DNA of 64,000 bases from SHZL01 sp963784425. GTDB taxonomy: Bacteria; Pseudomonadota; Gammaproteobacteria; Xanthomonadales; SZUA-36. Of the stretch, positions 18,014 through 26,209 are shown in pieces; position 1 is the first letter of the stretch, and each line of letters begins with the position of its first letter. The stretch covers positions 62,001 to 126,000 of the forward strand of contig CAWARM010000012.1 in NCBI GenBank assembly GCA_963784425.1, given 5' to 3'. The notes under the pieces were generated by a model. That model was not told the origin of the DNA and made no database searches. It saw only the letters and a list, made by a program, of their open reading frames with translations. The translations under genes and the position numbers were made by a program.

Positions 18014-18052
18014 CTGGCCACCGGGTGCCTTGAGACGATCCGGCCAGTTTTT
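18014..18052 (+). terminator. Possible weak terminator after mrp
   Basis: CTGGCC and GGCCAG pair across a 22-nt loop and are followed directly by five T. The short stem and long loop make this weak. Confidence 0.3.
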
Positions 18053-18071
18053 CAGAAAATCGGAGTACAAA

Positions 18072-18641
18072 ATGAGTATTAAACCCGACCGCTGGATCCG
18101 GCAGATGGCCGAGCAGCATGGAATGATCGAACCGTTTGAACCCGGCCAGGTACGGTGCTCCGCAGACGGCACGGCACAGATTTCTTATGGCACATCCAGC
18201 TACGGCTACGATGTCCGCTGTGCACGTGAGTTCAAGATATTCACCAACATCAATTCCGCCGTGGTTGACCCCAAGCGCTTCGATGCCAACAGTTTCGTGG
18301 ATTTCAGCGGAGACGTGTGCATCATTCCCCCTAATTCATTTGCTCTGGCCCGCACCATTGAATATTTCCGCATCCCGCGCACGGTCCTGACAATCTGCCT
18401 CGGTAAGTCCACTTACGCACGTTGCGGGATTATCGTTAATGTCACCCCTCTTGAGCCGGAGTGGGAAGGCCATGTGACGCTCGAGTTCTCCAACACGACT
18501 CCGCTGCCTGCAAAAATTTACGCCAATGAAGGCGTGGCGCAATTCTTGTTCTTCGAATCCGATGAACCTTGCGAGATGTCTTACGCGGAACGGGCGGGTA
18601 AATACCAGGGGCAAACAGGTGTTACCTTGCCCAAGGCATGA
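18072..18641 (+). CDS. dcd: dCTP deaminase
   Basis: Converts dCTP to dUTP, the main route to dTTP precursors in enterobacteria-like organisms. From the ATG at 18072 the product is 189 aa, near the family norm of 188-193. Core motifs are CLGKSTYARCG and NVTPLEPEWEGHVTLEFSN, which holds the catalytic Glu. The C-terminal GKYQGQTG lid motif is complete. The reading frame is open upstream to 18030, but the conserved MSIKPDRWIR begins here. It follows mrp by 64 bases. Confidence 0.96.
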   Translation: MSIKPDRWIRQMAEQHGMIEPFEPGQVRCSADGTAQISYGTSSYGYDVRCAREFKIFTNINSAVVDPKRFDANSFVDFSGDVCIIPPNSFALARTIEYFRIPRTVLTICLGKSTYARCGIIVNVTPLEPEWEGHVTLEFSNTTPLPAKIYANEGVAQFLFFESDEPCEMSYAERAGKYQGQTGVTLPKA

Positions 18642-18649
18642 GGGCAAGG
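18625..18649. terminator. Stem-loop straddling the dcd stop
   Basis: CCTTGCCC and GGGCAAGG form a perfect 8-bp inverted repeat around a 9-nt loop that contains the dcd stop codon. It lies between dcd and the convergent protease gene. There is no T-run, so a bidirectional terminator role is inferred from placement. Confidence 0.45.
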
Positions 18650-18674
18650 AATGTCGAATCCGCCCGGGAGTGCC

Positions 18675-19799
18675 TCAGGGCAATGGTGGTTGTTGAATCA
18701 GGATCGCGTAGGTGGAAAAAACCTCAGATCCTCGTTCAACCTCAAGTTCCACTTTTATGCCGGGCATGGTGGAGGAGATCAAGAGGTTGAATGCACGGAT
18801 GTCATTGACCGCTTCGCCATTCAGCTTGGTGATGGTGTCTCCTTCCCGGATACCGGCATTCCATGCCGGAGAATCACGGTCGACGCTGCGTACGTGAATT
18901 CCGCCCTTGGCCTGGAGATCACCGTGCCGGTTGGATGACGGCAGATTGGAAAAGTCAATGCCAAGCCATCCACGGCTGACGGAACCGTAATCAATGATTT
19001 GTTGCATTACGTTCTGGGCGATGACCATGGGTATGGCAAAACCAATATTCTGCGCACCTTGGATGCTTCCCAGGTTTCTTGCACTTATTCCGATGAGCTC
19101 ACCCCGGGCGTTAACCAGAGCGCCCCCACTGTTGCCCGCATTGATAGCTGCATCAGTCTGCAGAAATCCATCAGCACCTGGTGACCCGATATTGTTCCGG
19201 CCCGTAGCGCTGATGATACCCATGGTTACTGTATGGCTCAGGCCGAGTGAATTGCCGATAGCGAGCACGACATCACCGACCCGCGGTGGCGGGTCCTGCG
19301 CTATAGGGACAGTTGGCAAACCCGTAAGATTAACTTTCAACACGGCCAGGTCGGTTTCGGGGTCGGAGCCAACGACCTTCGCACTGGCCAAACGACCATC
19401 CCACAGGGCAATCTTGATGTTCTGCGCACCGCTGATAACGTGTTGATTGGTCAGGACATAACCGTCCTCGCTCACCAACACGCCGGAACCCATATCCCGC
19501 CGCATGCGGTAGAGGTAGCGTTCACCCAGCTCTTGCTGAACTTCGGGCGAAACCGGCTGCGGATCCAGTGAGCTGGTGTAAATGCTCACCACGGCCGGGG
19601 CGGCGCGGTTGACTGCATCTGCATATGACAGGGGCGCAGAGGTAGCAGAACCCTCCGGTGCACCTGGCACGCCAGCTTCTTCCGGTTGCCGGCTACGACT
19701 GAGCAGTGATGGCCACAGGTACACCACAAGAAAAGCGACAGCCAGACCCGTGACTGTGCAGCGCAACACAAAGTCCAGTAATTCAGTAGTTTTTTTCAT
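18675..19799 (-). CDS. degS: DegS/AlgW-type inner-membrane serine protease
   Basis: A 374-aa trypsin-like protease with one N-terminal membrane helix (about 10-30), a protease domain and a single PDZ domain (about 270-370), the DegS/AlgW layout rather than the two-PDZ DegP. The catalytic triad is His120 (TNQHVI), Asp150 (DPETDLAVL) and Ser224 (NAGNSGGAL). DegS senses misfolded outer-membrane proteins through its PDZ and cuts anti-sigma factor RseA to release sigma-E. The start at 19799 (MKKTTELL) is chosen because the upstream extension lacks homology. Convergent with dcd, divergent from petA. Confidence 0.92.
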   Translation of the reverse strand: MKKTTELLDFVLRCTVTGLAVAFLVVYLWPSLLSRSRQPEEAGVPGAPEGSATSAPLSYADAVNRAAPAVVSIYTSSLDPQPVSPEVQQELGERYLYRMRRDMGSGVLVSEDGYVLTNQHVISGAQNIKIALWDGRLASAKVVGSDPETDLAVLKVNLTGLPTVPIAQDPPPRVGDVVLAIGNSLGLSHTVTMGIISATGRNNIGSPGADGFLQTDAAINAGNSGGALVNARGELIGISARNLGSIQGAQNIGFAIPMVIAQNVMQQIIDYGSVSRGWLGIDFSNLPSSNRHGDLQAKGGIHVRSVDRDSPAWNAGIREGDTITKLNGEAVNDIRAFNLLISSTMPGIKVELEVERGSEVFSTYAILIQQPPLP

Positions 19800-19870
19800 G
19801 CCATGTAGTGTATTTGAGGTGCCTTTCGGGCAAATGACGTTCAGCTTTTTGCATTCTATCGGTAAATGCG

Positions 19871-19900
19871 TTGTTTCGCATGGCAGCTTTCGGATAAAAT
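19871..19900 (+). promoter_or_regulatory. Candidate promoter for petABC
   Basis: TTGTTT and TAAAAT are separated by 18 bases, giving a start near 19907 and a leader of about 115 bases before petA. This is a fair sigma-70 match only. Confidence 0.4.
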
Positions 19901-20021
19901 GAATCATTTGACCGGTTGGCTGACAATTCAGGACAAGTATTTCCAGGCGCCTCGTCAGCGATACCAGCCCGTCTGATACAGAAAAGACTCGTTAAAGAGC
20001 CTCTTCCAGCTGGAGAAACAG

Positions 20022-20618
20022 ATGTCAACAGAGGGCGTGAATAATGGCCGGCGCCGGTTTCTTATCGCCACTACATCAGCCGTCGGAGTGACGGGCGTTG
20101 GTTTTGCCTCCGTGCCTTTCATCAAATCCTGGATGCCAAGCGCCAAGGCGCAGGCCGTGGGAGCGCCGGTCACCGTAAATATTGAAGCCCTTGAAGTGGG
20201 ACAACTCCTGAAAGTGCAGTGGCGCGGCCAAACCATTGGTATTTTGCGCCGCTCAGAGGAAACTCTTGCCTTGCTGCCTGAAGTGGATGATCGCTTGCGG
20301 GATCCGTATTCGCTGGAATCCGAACAGCCTCAGTTTGCCAAGAATGAAGCCCGTGCATCGCGGCCGGAATTCCTGGTTGTTAACATGCATTGCACGCATC
20401 TCGGGTGTGTGCCACAGCTGCTGCCGGAGGTTAGGCCGGAGCCGTTTGATGAAGACTGGAAAGGTGGCTTTTTCTGCCCTTGCCATAAGTCCAGGTTCGA
20501 TATGTCCGGACGGGTATACCAGGGGGTGCCGGCGCCGAAAAACTTGCGTATCCCCCCATATAGTTACATCACCGACCAGACACTCCTGATTGGTGTTGCC
20601 CCTGCAGGAGAAGCGTAA
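20022..20618 (+). CDS. petA: Ubiquinol-cytochrome c reductase Rieske iron-sulfur subunit
   Basis: A 198-aa Rieske subunit of the cytochrome bc1 complex. The N-terminus carries a Tat-type signal (GRRRFLIATTS) that stays as the membrane anchor. The [2Fe-2S] ligands are Cys124 and His126 in CTHLGC and Cys152 and His155 in CPCHKS, with Cys129 and Cys154 forming the stabilising disulfide. The usual CPCHGS reads CPCHKS here. It is the first gene of petABC; its stop overlaps the petB start by one base (TAATG). Confidence 0.97.
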   Translation: MSTEGVNNGRRRFLIATTSAVGVTGVGFASVPFIKSWMPSAKAQAVGAPVTVNIEALEVGQLLKVQWRGQTIGILRRSEETLALLPEVDDRLRDPYSLESEQPQFAKNEARASRPEFLVVNMHCTHLGCVPQLLPEVRPEPFDEDWKGGFFCPCHKSRFDMSGRVYQGVPAPKNLRIPPYSYITDQTLLIGVAPAGEA

Positions 20619-21862
20619 TGGACAAGCCGGCCAGCACGCTAACGAGGAAAGCGGGAGAACTCATGAACTGGGTTGATGAGCGCCTGCCTGTCACCCAGTT
20701 TTACAATGATCACCTGGCCAAGTATTACGCTCCAAAGAATTTCAATTTCTGGTACTACATGGGCTCGCTGGCATTGCTGGTACTGGTGATGCAGATCGTC
20801 ACGGGTATTTTCCTGACCATGAACTACAAGCCCTCGGCCGATATGGCGTTTGCCTCGGTTGAGTTCATCATGCGAGATGTGGACTTTGGCTGGTTGATTC
20901 GCTACATGCACTCGACCGGTGCTTCGCTTTTCTTCATCACGGTATACCTGCATATGTTCCGCGCCTTGCTCTACGGCTCACATCGCAAGCCACGCGAATT
21001 GTTGTGGGTGCTCGGAGTATTCATATACCTTGCCCTGATGGCCGAAGCGTTCATGGGTTATGTGCTACCCTGGGGGCAAATGTCCTACTGGGGCGCACAG
21101 GTGATCATTAACCTGTTTGGTGCCATCCCCAGCATCGGGGAACCGCTGACGGAATGGATTCGCGGGGATTACTTCATTTCTGATGCTACGCTCAACCGGT
21201 TCTTTGCATTGCATGTCATCGCTATCCCGCTTGCTTTGCTGGTGCTGGTTGTTCTGCACCTGGCGGCACTGCATCAAACCGGCTCAAATAACCCCGACGG
21301 CATTGAAATAAAGAAATTCAAGGATGACAAGGGTATTCCTCTTGATGGAATACCATTTCACCCTTACTACACCGTCAAGGATATTTTTGGTGTTTCCGTG
21401 TTCCTGCTGATCATGGCTTTTATTATCTTTTTCTGGCCGGAGGCGGGTGGCTTGTTCCTTGAACCTGACAATTTCGTACCGGCGGATCCGTTGGTAACTC
21501 CAATCCACATCAAGCCCGTGTGGTACTTCACACCGTTTTACGCGATTCTGAAGGCAGTGCCCGACAAGTTGATCGGGGTCCTGTTGATGGGTTCTTCGGT
21601 CGTGATCCTGTTTTTCGTGCCATGGATCGATCGCGCGCCGGTTAAGTCCATTCGATACCGCGGCTTGCAATACAAGGTCATGCTCGGCTTGTTCGCAGTG
21701 GCCTTTGTTCGCCTGGGCATGCTGGGAATGGCGGAGGGAACGCCCAGTCAAACCATAGAGATGCGGGTCTGGACCTTCGTATATTTCGCGTTTTTCATCT
21801 TGCTCTTCTTTTTGAGTCCCAAGGAGAAGACCAGGCCGGTACCGCAACGAGTGACGCACTGA
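20618..21862 (+). CDS. petB: Ubiquinol-cytochrome c reductase cytochrome b subunit
   Basis: A 414-aa, eight-helix membrane protein that binds two b hemes and holds both quinone sites. Conserved stretches include GYVLPWGQMSYWGAQV, the helix-B and helix-D histidines (RYMHSTGAS, LHVIAIPL), and the Qo-site segment PFHPYYTVKD. The catalytic PEWY motif appears here as PVWYF, in the KPVWYFTPFYA segment. Its length matches bacterial petB. It overlaps petA and petC by a base or so at each end, so the three subunits are translationally coupled. Confidence 0.97.
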   Translation: MDKPASTLTRKAGELMNWVDERLPVTQFYNDHLAKYYAPKNFNFWYYMGSLALLVLVMQIVTGIFLTMNYKPSADMAFASVEFIMRDVDFGWLIRYMHSTGASLFFITVYLHMFRALLYGSHRKPRELLWVLGVFIYLALMAEAFMGYVLPWGQMSYWGAQVIINLFGAIPSIGEPLTEWIRGDYFISDATLNRFFALHVIAIPLALLVLVVLHLAALHQTGSNNPDGIEIKKFKDDKGIPLDGIPFHPYYTVKDIFGVSVFLLIMAFIIFFWPEAGGLFLEPDNFVPADPLVTPIHIKPVWYFTPFYAILKAVPDKLIGVLLMGSSVVILFFVPWIDRAPVKSIRYRGLQYKVMLGLFAVAFVRLGMLGMAEGTPSQTIEMRVWTFVYFAFFILLFFLSPKEKTRPVPQRVTH

Positions 21863-22593
21863 TGAAAAAGCTGCTCCTTATTTTGGCGTTCTGCCTGGCC
21901 ACGTTGGGGTTCACTGGCGTTGTGTCTGGCAGCAGCGAAGAAGAGCACCTCGAAAATGCCGGAATAAACATCCGGGACGTGGCTGCTGCTCAGCGTGGCG
22001 CAAAATGGTTCGTCAACTACTGCTTTTCGTGCCACAGTGCAAAGTACATGCGTTATAACCGCCTCTCGGAGGACCTGGACCTGAGCGAGGAAGCGGTAAT
22101 GAAAAACCTGGTGTTTTCCGGTGCTAAAATCGGTGACACCATGGATATAGCCATGAATCCCGACCAGGCTGTACGCTGGTTTGGCAAAGCGCCACCTGAT
22201 CTTTCATTGATAGCCAGGTCAAGAGGACCGGATTGGCTCTTCACCTACCTGAAAACCTTCTATCAGGATGAAAGCGGCAAGTGGAATAATTTGAGTCTGC
22301 CGAATGCAGCCATGCCTCACGTCCTGTGGCAATTACAGGGTATCCAAAAACCTAAGTATGTCGCCGACGGACATGAGCAGGTGATTGATCACCTGGAACT
22401 GGCGGTGAAAGGCTTACAGACCCCGGAAGAATACGAACAAACTGTTCGTGACCTGGTGACATTCCTGGACTATCTCGGCGAGCCCGCAAAACTTGAGCGG
22501 AAGAGCATTGGTATATGGGTGATGTTATTTCTCGCGGTCTTTGCCTTGCTCGCATTTGCACTGAAGGCCGAATTCTGGCGCGACATTCACTGA
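21862..22593 (+). CDS. petC: Ubiquinol-cytochrome c reductase cytochrome c1 subunit
   Basis: A 243-aa cytochrome c1. A cleavable signal peptide (about 1-23) precedes the single CxxCH heme motif Cys54-Cys57-His58. A C-terminal helix (about 216-235) anchors it in the membrane. It passes electrons from the Rieske protein to soluble cytochrome c. The TGATG overlap with petB shows tight coupling. An 83-base gap then leads to sspA. Confidence 0.96.
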   Translation: MKKLLLILAFCLATLGFTGVVSGSSEEEHLENAGINIRDVAAAQRGAKWFVNYCFSCHSAKYMRYNRLSEDLDLSEEAVMKNLVFSGAKIGDTMDIAMNPDQAVRWFGKAPPDLSLIARSRGPDWLFTYLKTFYQDESGKWNNLSLPNAAMPHVLWQLQGIQKPKYVADGHEQVIDHLELAVKGLQTPEEYEQTVRDLVTFLDYLGEPAKLERKSIGIWVMLFLAVFALLAFALKAEFWRDIH

Positions 22594-22621
22594 CGCTTCA
22601 GCTGGCCAAACATCAATAACC

Positions 22622-22644
22622 ATTTACGAATCACTATTTACGAA
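22622..22644. repeat. Direct repeat upstream of sspA
   Basis: ATTTACGAA occurs twice, 14 bases apart start to start, ending about 30 bases before the sspA start. It could be a regulator-binding site or chance AT-rich sequence. Confidence 0.35.
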
Positions 22645-22676
22645 CTTTCATGAGTACACAGGACTGGGAGAATAAT

Positions 22677-23315
22677 GTGGCAGTAACAGCTCGAGGCCGT
22701 TCAACTATGGCGCTCTATTCCTCGGACACTGGTATGGAAAGCCACCGAGTGCGATTCGTTCTGGCCGAGAAAGGCATTAATGTCGATATTGTCAACATAA
22801 GTGAAGACAAGTCTGCTGCAGAAGACCTGGCTGAACTGAATCCGTATAACCAGGCACCGACCCTGGTCGATCGTGACCTTGTCCTGTACGACGCCGGCGT
22901 AATCAACGACTACCTGGATGAGCGTTACCCGCACCCTCCCTTGATGCCGGTGGACCCGGTGTCGCGAGCCCAGTTGCGGTTGGTGCATCACCGCGTGCTG
23001 CAGGATTGGTTTCCAATTGCACAGGAGGTTGAGGCAACCAGCGGCAAGAAAGGCGAAAAGCCACGCAAGTTATTGAGAGAAACCATCATTGCCGCAAACG
23101 ATCTTTTCAAAATGGCTGACTTTGTGCTCAGCCCGGAATTGACCCTGGTTGACTGCACGCTCGGCCCTCTGATGTGGCGCCTGTCCTATTTTGGAATAAA
23201 GCTGGGCAAGCCCGGCGCAGCCGTCGAAGCCTATGCCCATCGAATTTTTTCCCGTACTTCTTTCAAAGCCAGCCTTACGCAGGCTGAGCGGGACTTGTTG
23301 CTGAACCTGGCCTGA
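22677..23315 (+). CDS. sspA: Stringent starvation protein A
   Basis: A GST-fold protein that binds RNA polymerase and helps stationary-phase and acid-tolerance expression in E. coli. It has no GST catalytic role. The GTG at 22677 is preferred: GGGAG lies 6 bases upstream, and the product is then 212 aa, exactly E. coli length, with the MALYSS segment at the equivalent position. An ATG at 22650 would add nine residues. The thioredoxin-like half (residues about 11-85) and all-helical C-terminal half are complete. sspB follows after 16 bases. Confidence 0.94.
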   Translation: MAVTARGRSTMALYSSDTGMESHRVRFVLAEKGINVDIVNISEDKSAAEDLAELNPYNQAPTLVDRDLVLYDAGVINDYLDERYPHPPLMPVDPVSRAQLRLVHHRVLQDWFPIAQEVEATSGKKGEKPRKLLRETIIAANDLFKMADFVLSPELTLVDCTLGPLMWRLSYFGIKLGKPGAAVEAYAHRIFSRTSFKASLTQAERDLLLNLA

Positions 23316-23331
23316 GGCTAACGCGGTACTC

Positions 23332-23727
23332 ATGGCAGGAGAAATGACCTCAAACCGCCCGTACCTGTTACGGGCACTCTACGAATGGATAAGTGAGAAC
23401 CGGATGACTCCACACATCCTGGTCGATGCTGCCGTCGAGGGAGTTGACGTGCCTGAACAGGCTGTGCAAAAGGGCAAGGTTATTTTGAACATCGACCATG
23501 CAGCTGTTCACGACCTGGACATGGCAAATGAATGGCTGAGTTTCAACGCCAGGTTTTCGGGGCGTCGTTATGAAGTCAAAGTGCCATTGGAAGCTGTGCT
23601 CGCGATTTATGCCAAGGAAAACGGCCAAGGCATGATGTTCGCGCAGGAAGAAGGGAACATACCGCCAACCGGTGCCGGGCCAGGCGATGGCGATTCGCCC
23701 AAACCCCATCTGAAACTGGTCAAATAG
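23332..23727 (+). CDS. sspB: ClpXP protease specificity-enhancing factor SspB
   Basis: An adaptor that tethers ssrA-tagged proteins to ClpXP. The substrate-binding domain (RPYLLRALYEW through VPLEAVLAIYAKENGQGM) is well conserved. A flexible Gly/Pro-rich linker leads to the C-terminal ClpX-binding tail, here PKPHLKLVK (E. coli LRVVK). At 131 aa the linker is shorter than in E. coli (165 aa). The start may be the ATG at 23332 or at 23344; AGGAG at 23337-23341 lies awkwardly between them. It pairs with sspA in one operon. Confidence 0.94.
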   Translation: MAGEMTSNRPYLLRALYEWISENRMTPHILVDAAVEGVDVPEQAVQKGKVILNIDHAAVHDLDMANEWLSFNARFSGRRYEVKVPLEAVLAIYAKENGQGMMFAQEEGNIPPTGAGPGDGDSPKPHLKLVK

Positions 23728-23749
23728 AATTCACCTCAGCAGAGGTTCC

Positions 23750-24070
23750 TCAATACTCTTCAATCAACTGACCACTGCTGGTTGTGATCACCACCCGTAT
23801 TGGCTCGCCCCCGGAAATCAGGACGCTGCCGCCTTTGTGCAGTATCCCGTTGTGGGCGAATTCAAAGCGGTAGCGCAGACCGTACGACCTTAATTGAGCC
23901 AGGCCCGTCAGTTCGATCTTGTCGAGAACCACAGTATCATCCATAAGCAGAAGATCATGCTCACGGCATGCCATGCCGGCGGCACGACGCGCTGCTTCTC
24001 TGCCCTGTAGCAGTCTCCACCAGGCAAGCGCGGCAACAATGAACAGCACAAATAAAAGTAAACCGGTCAT
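23750..24070 (-). CDS. DUF3301 membrane-anchored protein
   Basis: A 106-aa protein with an N-terminal membrane helix (about 2-20) and a small cytoplasmic domain. The segment CREHDLLLMDDTVVLDKIEL is typical of the DUF3301 family of gammaproteobacteria. No function is known. Its start overlaps the smrA stop (ATGA), so the two are cotranscribed and coupled. It converges on sspB. Confidence 0.8.
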   Translation of the reverse strand: MTGLLLFVLFIVAALAWWRLLQGREAARRAAGMACREHDLLLMDDTVVLDKIELTGLAQLRSYGLRYRFEFAHNGILHKGGSVLISGGEPIRVVITTSSGQLIEEY

Positions 24071-24621
24071 GGCGCCGACAGGCCGGAATCTTTGAGCAGA
24101 ATATCAACGGCGCCCGTTCCGCCGTTAACTGGCCGGCACGATGCAAATGCAATGACAGACGGGAGTTTTCGCAGGATCTTTTGTGCCATCAACTTGAGAA
24201 CGGGCCGCCCTTGAGAACGCAAGCCTTTGCCGTGAATGACCCGGACACAGCCAAGGCCGCGCCGGTTTGCCTGCGCGATAAACTGCAGCAGCACGTCCCG
24301 TGCAATTTTTTCTGTCATCGAGTGCAAATCGATGGAGTCAGCGGAACTGAAGAAACCCCGGCGCAATTGACGCAGAAGTCGCGGTGGATAACCTGGTCGG
24401 AGGTAGAGTAATTCTTCACCAGTTTCAATTTCAGCCGGATCACCAACAGGCTGCAGCAGTTCCTGCAGAACGGCTGCTTCGTCGCGATGAAATTGAGCGG
24501 GGACTGGCGCGGGCCTGGGTGGCCGCTGAACGAGGCGGTTGTCACACTTCAGCGGTTGAACACCGGTCATGGCTGCGCGAAAAATATCCGCGCTTTCTGT
24601 GTGCTTTTTACCTGATTTCAT
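24067..24621 (-). CDS. Smr domain protein (SmrA-like)
   Basis: A 184-aa protein with a C-terminal Smr domain. Visible are IDLHSMT, the VRVIHGKGLRS loop, and the closing GGTGAVDILLK. Smr domains are nucleic-acid nucleases or nicking enzymes; stand-alone bacterial Smr proteins have been linked to mRNA cleavage on stalled ribosomes (SmrB) or DNA nicking. The N-terminal third is a Pro/Arg-rich linker. The ATG at 24621 has AAGG seven bases upstream; an ATG at 24654 is possible. Divergent from surE. Confidence 0.85.
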   Translation of the reverse strand: MKSGKKHTESADIFRAAMTGVQPLKCDNRLVQRPPRPAPVPAQFHRDEAAVLQELLQPVGDPAEIETGEELLYLRPGYPPRLLRQLRRGFFSSADSIDLHSMTEKIARDVLLQFIAQANRRGLGCVRVIHGKGLRSQGRPVLKLMAQKILRKLPSVIAFASCRPVNGGTGAVDILLKDSGLSAP

Positions 24622-24731
24622 TTCCGTACCTTGCTTTAAATCGTACAATATCACCTCTTCGACATTTCCGTCCTGGAATCAGAACATTACTACCCCGCAA
24701 TTGCCGACCGGGGTGAGCGACGATACATGCG

Positions 24732-25532
24732 ATGCATTTTCTAGTCAGTAACGATGATGGGATTTCAGCACGTGGCATAAGGGTTTTGTCACAATGGTTG
24801 AAGCGCTTGGGCGATGTCACTATCGTGGCGCCGGACCAGAACCGCAGCGGTGCCAGCAATTCACTTACTTTGAATGCGCCTGTTCGTATCAAGGAAATCG
24901 AAGAGCAGACCTTCCGGGTTAGCGGCACACCCACGGACTGCGTGCATATCGCTCTGACGGGGCTCCTTGACCGGGACCCGGACATGGTGGTTTCCGGCAT
25001 CAATGCCGGTGCCAACCTCGGCGATGACGTAATTTATTCCGGCACTGTCGCAGCCGCAATGGAAGGTCGCTACCTGGGCTTGCCCGCCATCGCTGTTTCC
25101 CTGGTTTTCGATGAAAAACCCCTTTATTACGAAACCGCGGCCCGGGTTGTCATCCTGGTGATTGAACGCCTGAGGAAAGACCCATTGCCGGCCGATACCA
25201 TACTGAACATCAATGTGCCCGACATCCCCTGGAAGGAGGTCCGCGGTTTCGAAGTGACCCGCCTGGGCCATCGGCATCGTGCGGAACCCACGATCCAGAT
25301 GCTCGACCCCAGGGGTGAGCCCATGTACTGGATAGGCCCGGCCGGTGCCGAGCAGGACGCGGGACCCGGAACTGATTTCAATGCAGTACGACGTGGTTAC
25401 GTTTCTATCACACCCATCCATGTCGATTTGACTCGCTACCAAGCGCTGGAACAGGTAGCTGGGTGGGTTTCTGACATCAGCCTGGATGTGGCTGAGTCTG
25501 CAGAGGCCGGGACTGAAGGGGCCGGTACATGA
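24732..25532 (+). CDS. surE: 5'/3'-nucleotidase SurE
   Basis: A 266-aa metal-dependent survival protein that dephosphorylates nucleoside monophosphates and exopolyphosphate. The metal-binding NDDG (residues 7-10), the APDQNRSGASNSLTL loop, and SGINAGANLGDDVIYSGTVA are intact. It opens the conserved surE-pcm-nlpD-rpoS block for stationary-phase survival. Its stop overlaps a possible pcm start at 25529. Confidence 0.96.
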   Translation: MHFLVSNDDGISARGIRVLSQWLKRLGDVTIVAPDQNRSGASNSLTLNAPVRIKEIEEQTFRVSGTPTDCVHIALTGLLDRDPDMVVSGINAGANLGDDVIYSGTVAAAMEGRYLGLPAIAVSLVFDEKPLYYETAARVVILVIERLRKDPLPADTILNINVPDIPWKEVRGFEVTRLGHRHRAEPTIQMLDPRGEPMYWIGPAGAEQDAGPGTDFNAVRRGYVSITPIHVDLTRYQALEQVAGWVSDISLDVAESAEAGTEGAGT

Positions 25533-25573
25533 TTCACCAGCATGAACCCCGGTCCGCCCCCCAAGGAAGCGGC

Positions 25574-26206
25574 ATGACATCACAAGGCACCCGCGACCGC
25601 CTGGTGCAGCGCCTGCGCGACGATGGCATCAAGGACGAGCGTGTGCTCAAGGCCATGGCCACGATACCTCGCCATGCCTTTGTGGATGAGGCCTTGTCAA
25701 GCCGGGCGTACGAAGATTCGGCGCTGCCCATAGGGCAAAGCCAGACCATCTCCCAGCCTTGGATTGTGGCACAAATGACCCAGGTTCTGCTGGACGGTGG
25801 TTCCCCGGAAAAAGTCCTTGAAATTGGTACCGGATCGGGTTACCAGGCAGCTATTCTGGCTGGTCTGGTGCCGCAGGTATTCACCGTTGAGCGTATCGAG
25901 AAATTGCTCAAATTGGCCCGCAGACGGTTTCACCGTCTGCGGCTGAAAAACATCTACACGCGATATGCTGACGGGCACCTGGGATGGCCCAGCCAGGCTC
26001 CGTTTGACGGCATCGTGGTCACTGCCGCCGGTGCGGAAATTCCGCCGGAATTGCTGCAACAGCTAAAAGTGGGTGGCATCCTTGTGATCCCGGTAGAAAG
26101 GCAGGGAGCTCAGCGCCTGCTGTCTGTCCGCAGGACAGAAACCGGTTTTGAGGAAAAAGATCTTGGTGGCGTTATCTTTGTCCCCCTTCTCAGTGGCCTG
26201 GTCTGA
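25574..26206 (+). CDS. pcm: Protein-L-isoaspartate O-methyltransferase
   Basis: Repairs isomerised Asp/Asn residues in ageing proteins by SAM-dependent methylation. VLEIGTGSGYQAAILA is the SAM-binding motif I, and LPIGQSQTISQP is the family signature. From the ATG at 25574 the product is 210 aa (E. coli 208), with AAGGA seven bases upstream. An ATG at 25529, overlapping the surE stop, would add 15 residues. nlpD follows within 4 bases. Confidence 0.95.
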   Translation: MTSQGTRDRLVQRLRDDGIKDERVLKAMATIPRHAFVDEALSSRAYEDSALPIGQSQTISQPWIVAQMTQVLLDGGSPEKVLEIGTGSGYQAAILAGLVPQVFTVERIEKLLKLARRRFHRLRLKNIYTRYADGHLGWPSQAPFDGIVVTAAGAEIPPELLQQLKVGGILVIPVERQGAQRLLSVRRTETGFEEKDLGGVIFVPLLSGLV

Positions 26207-26209
26207 TTC

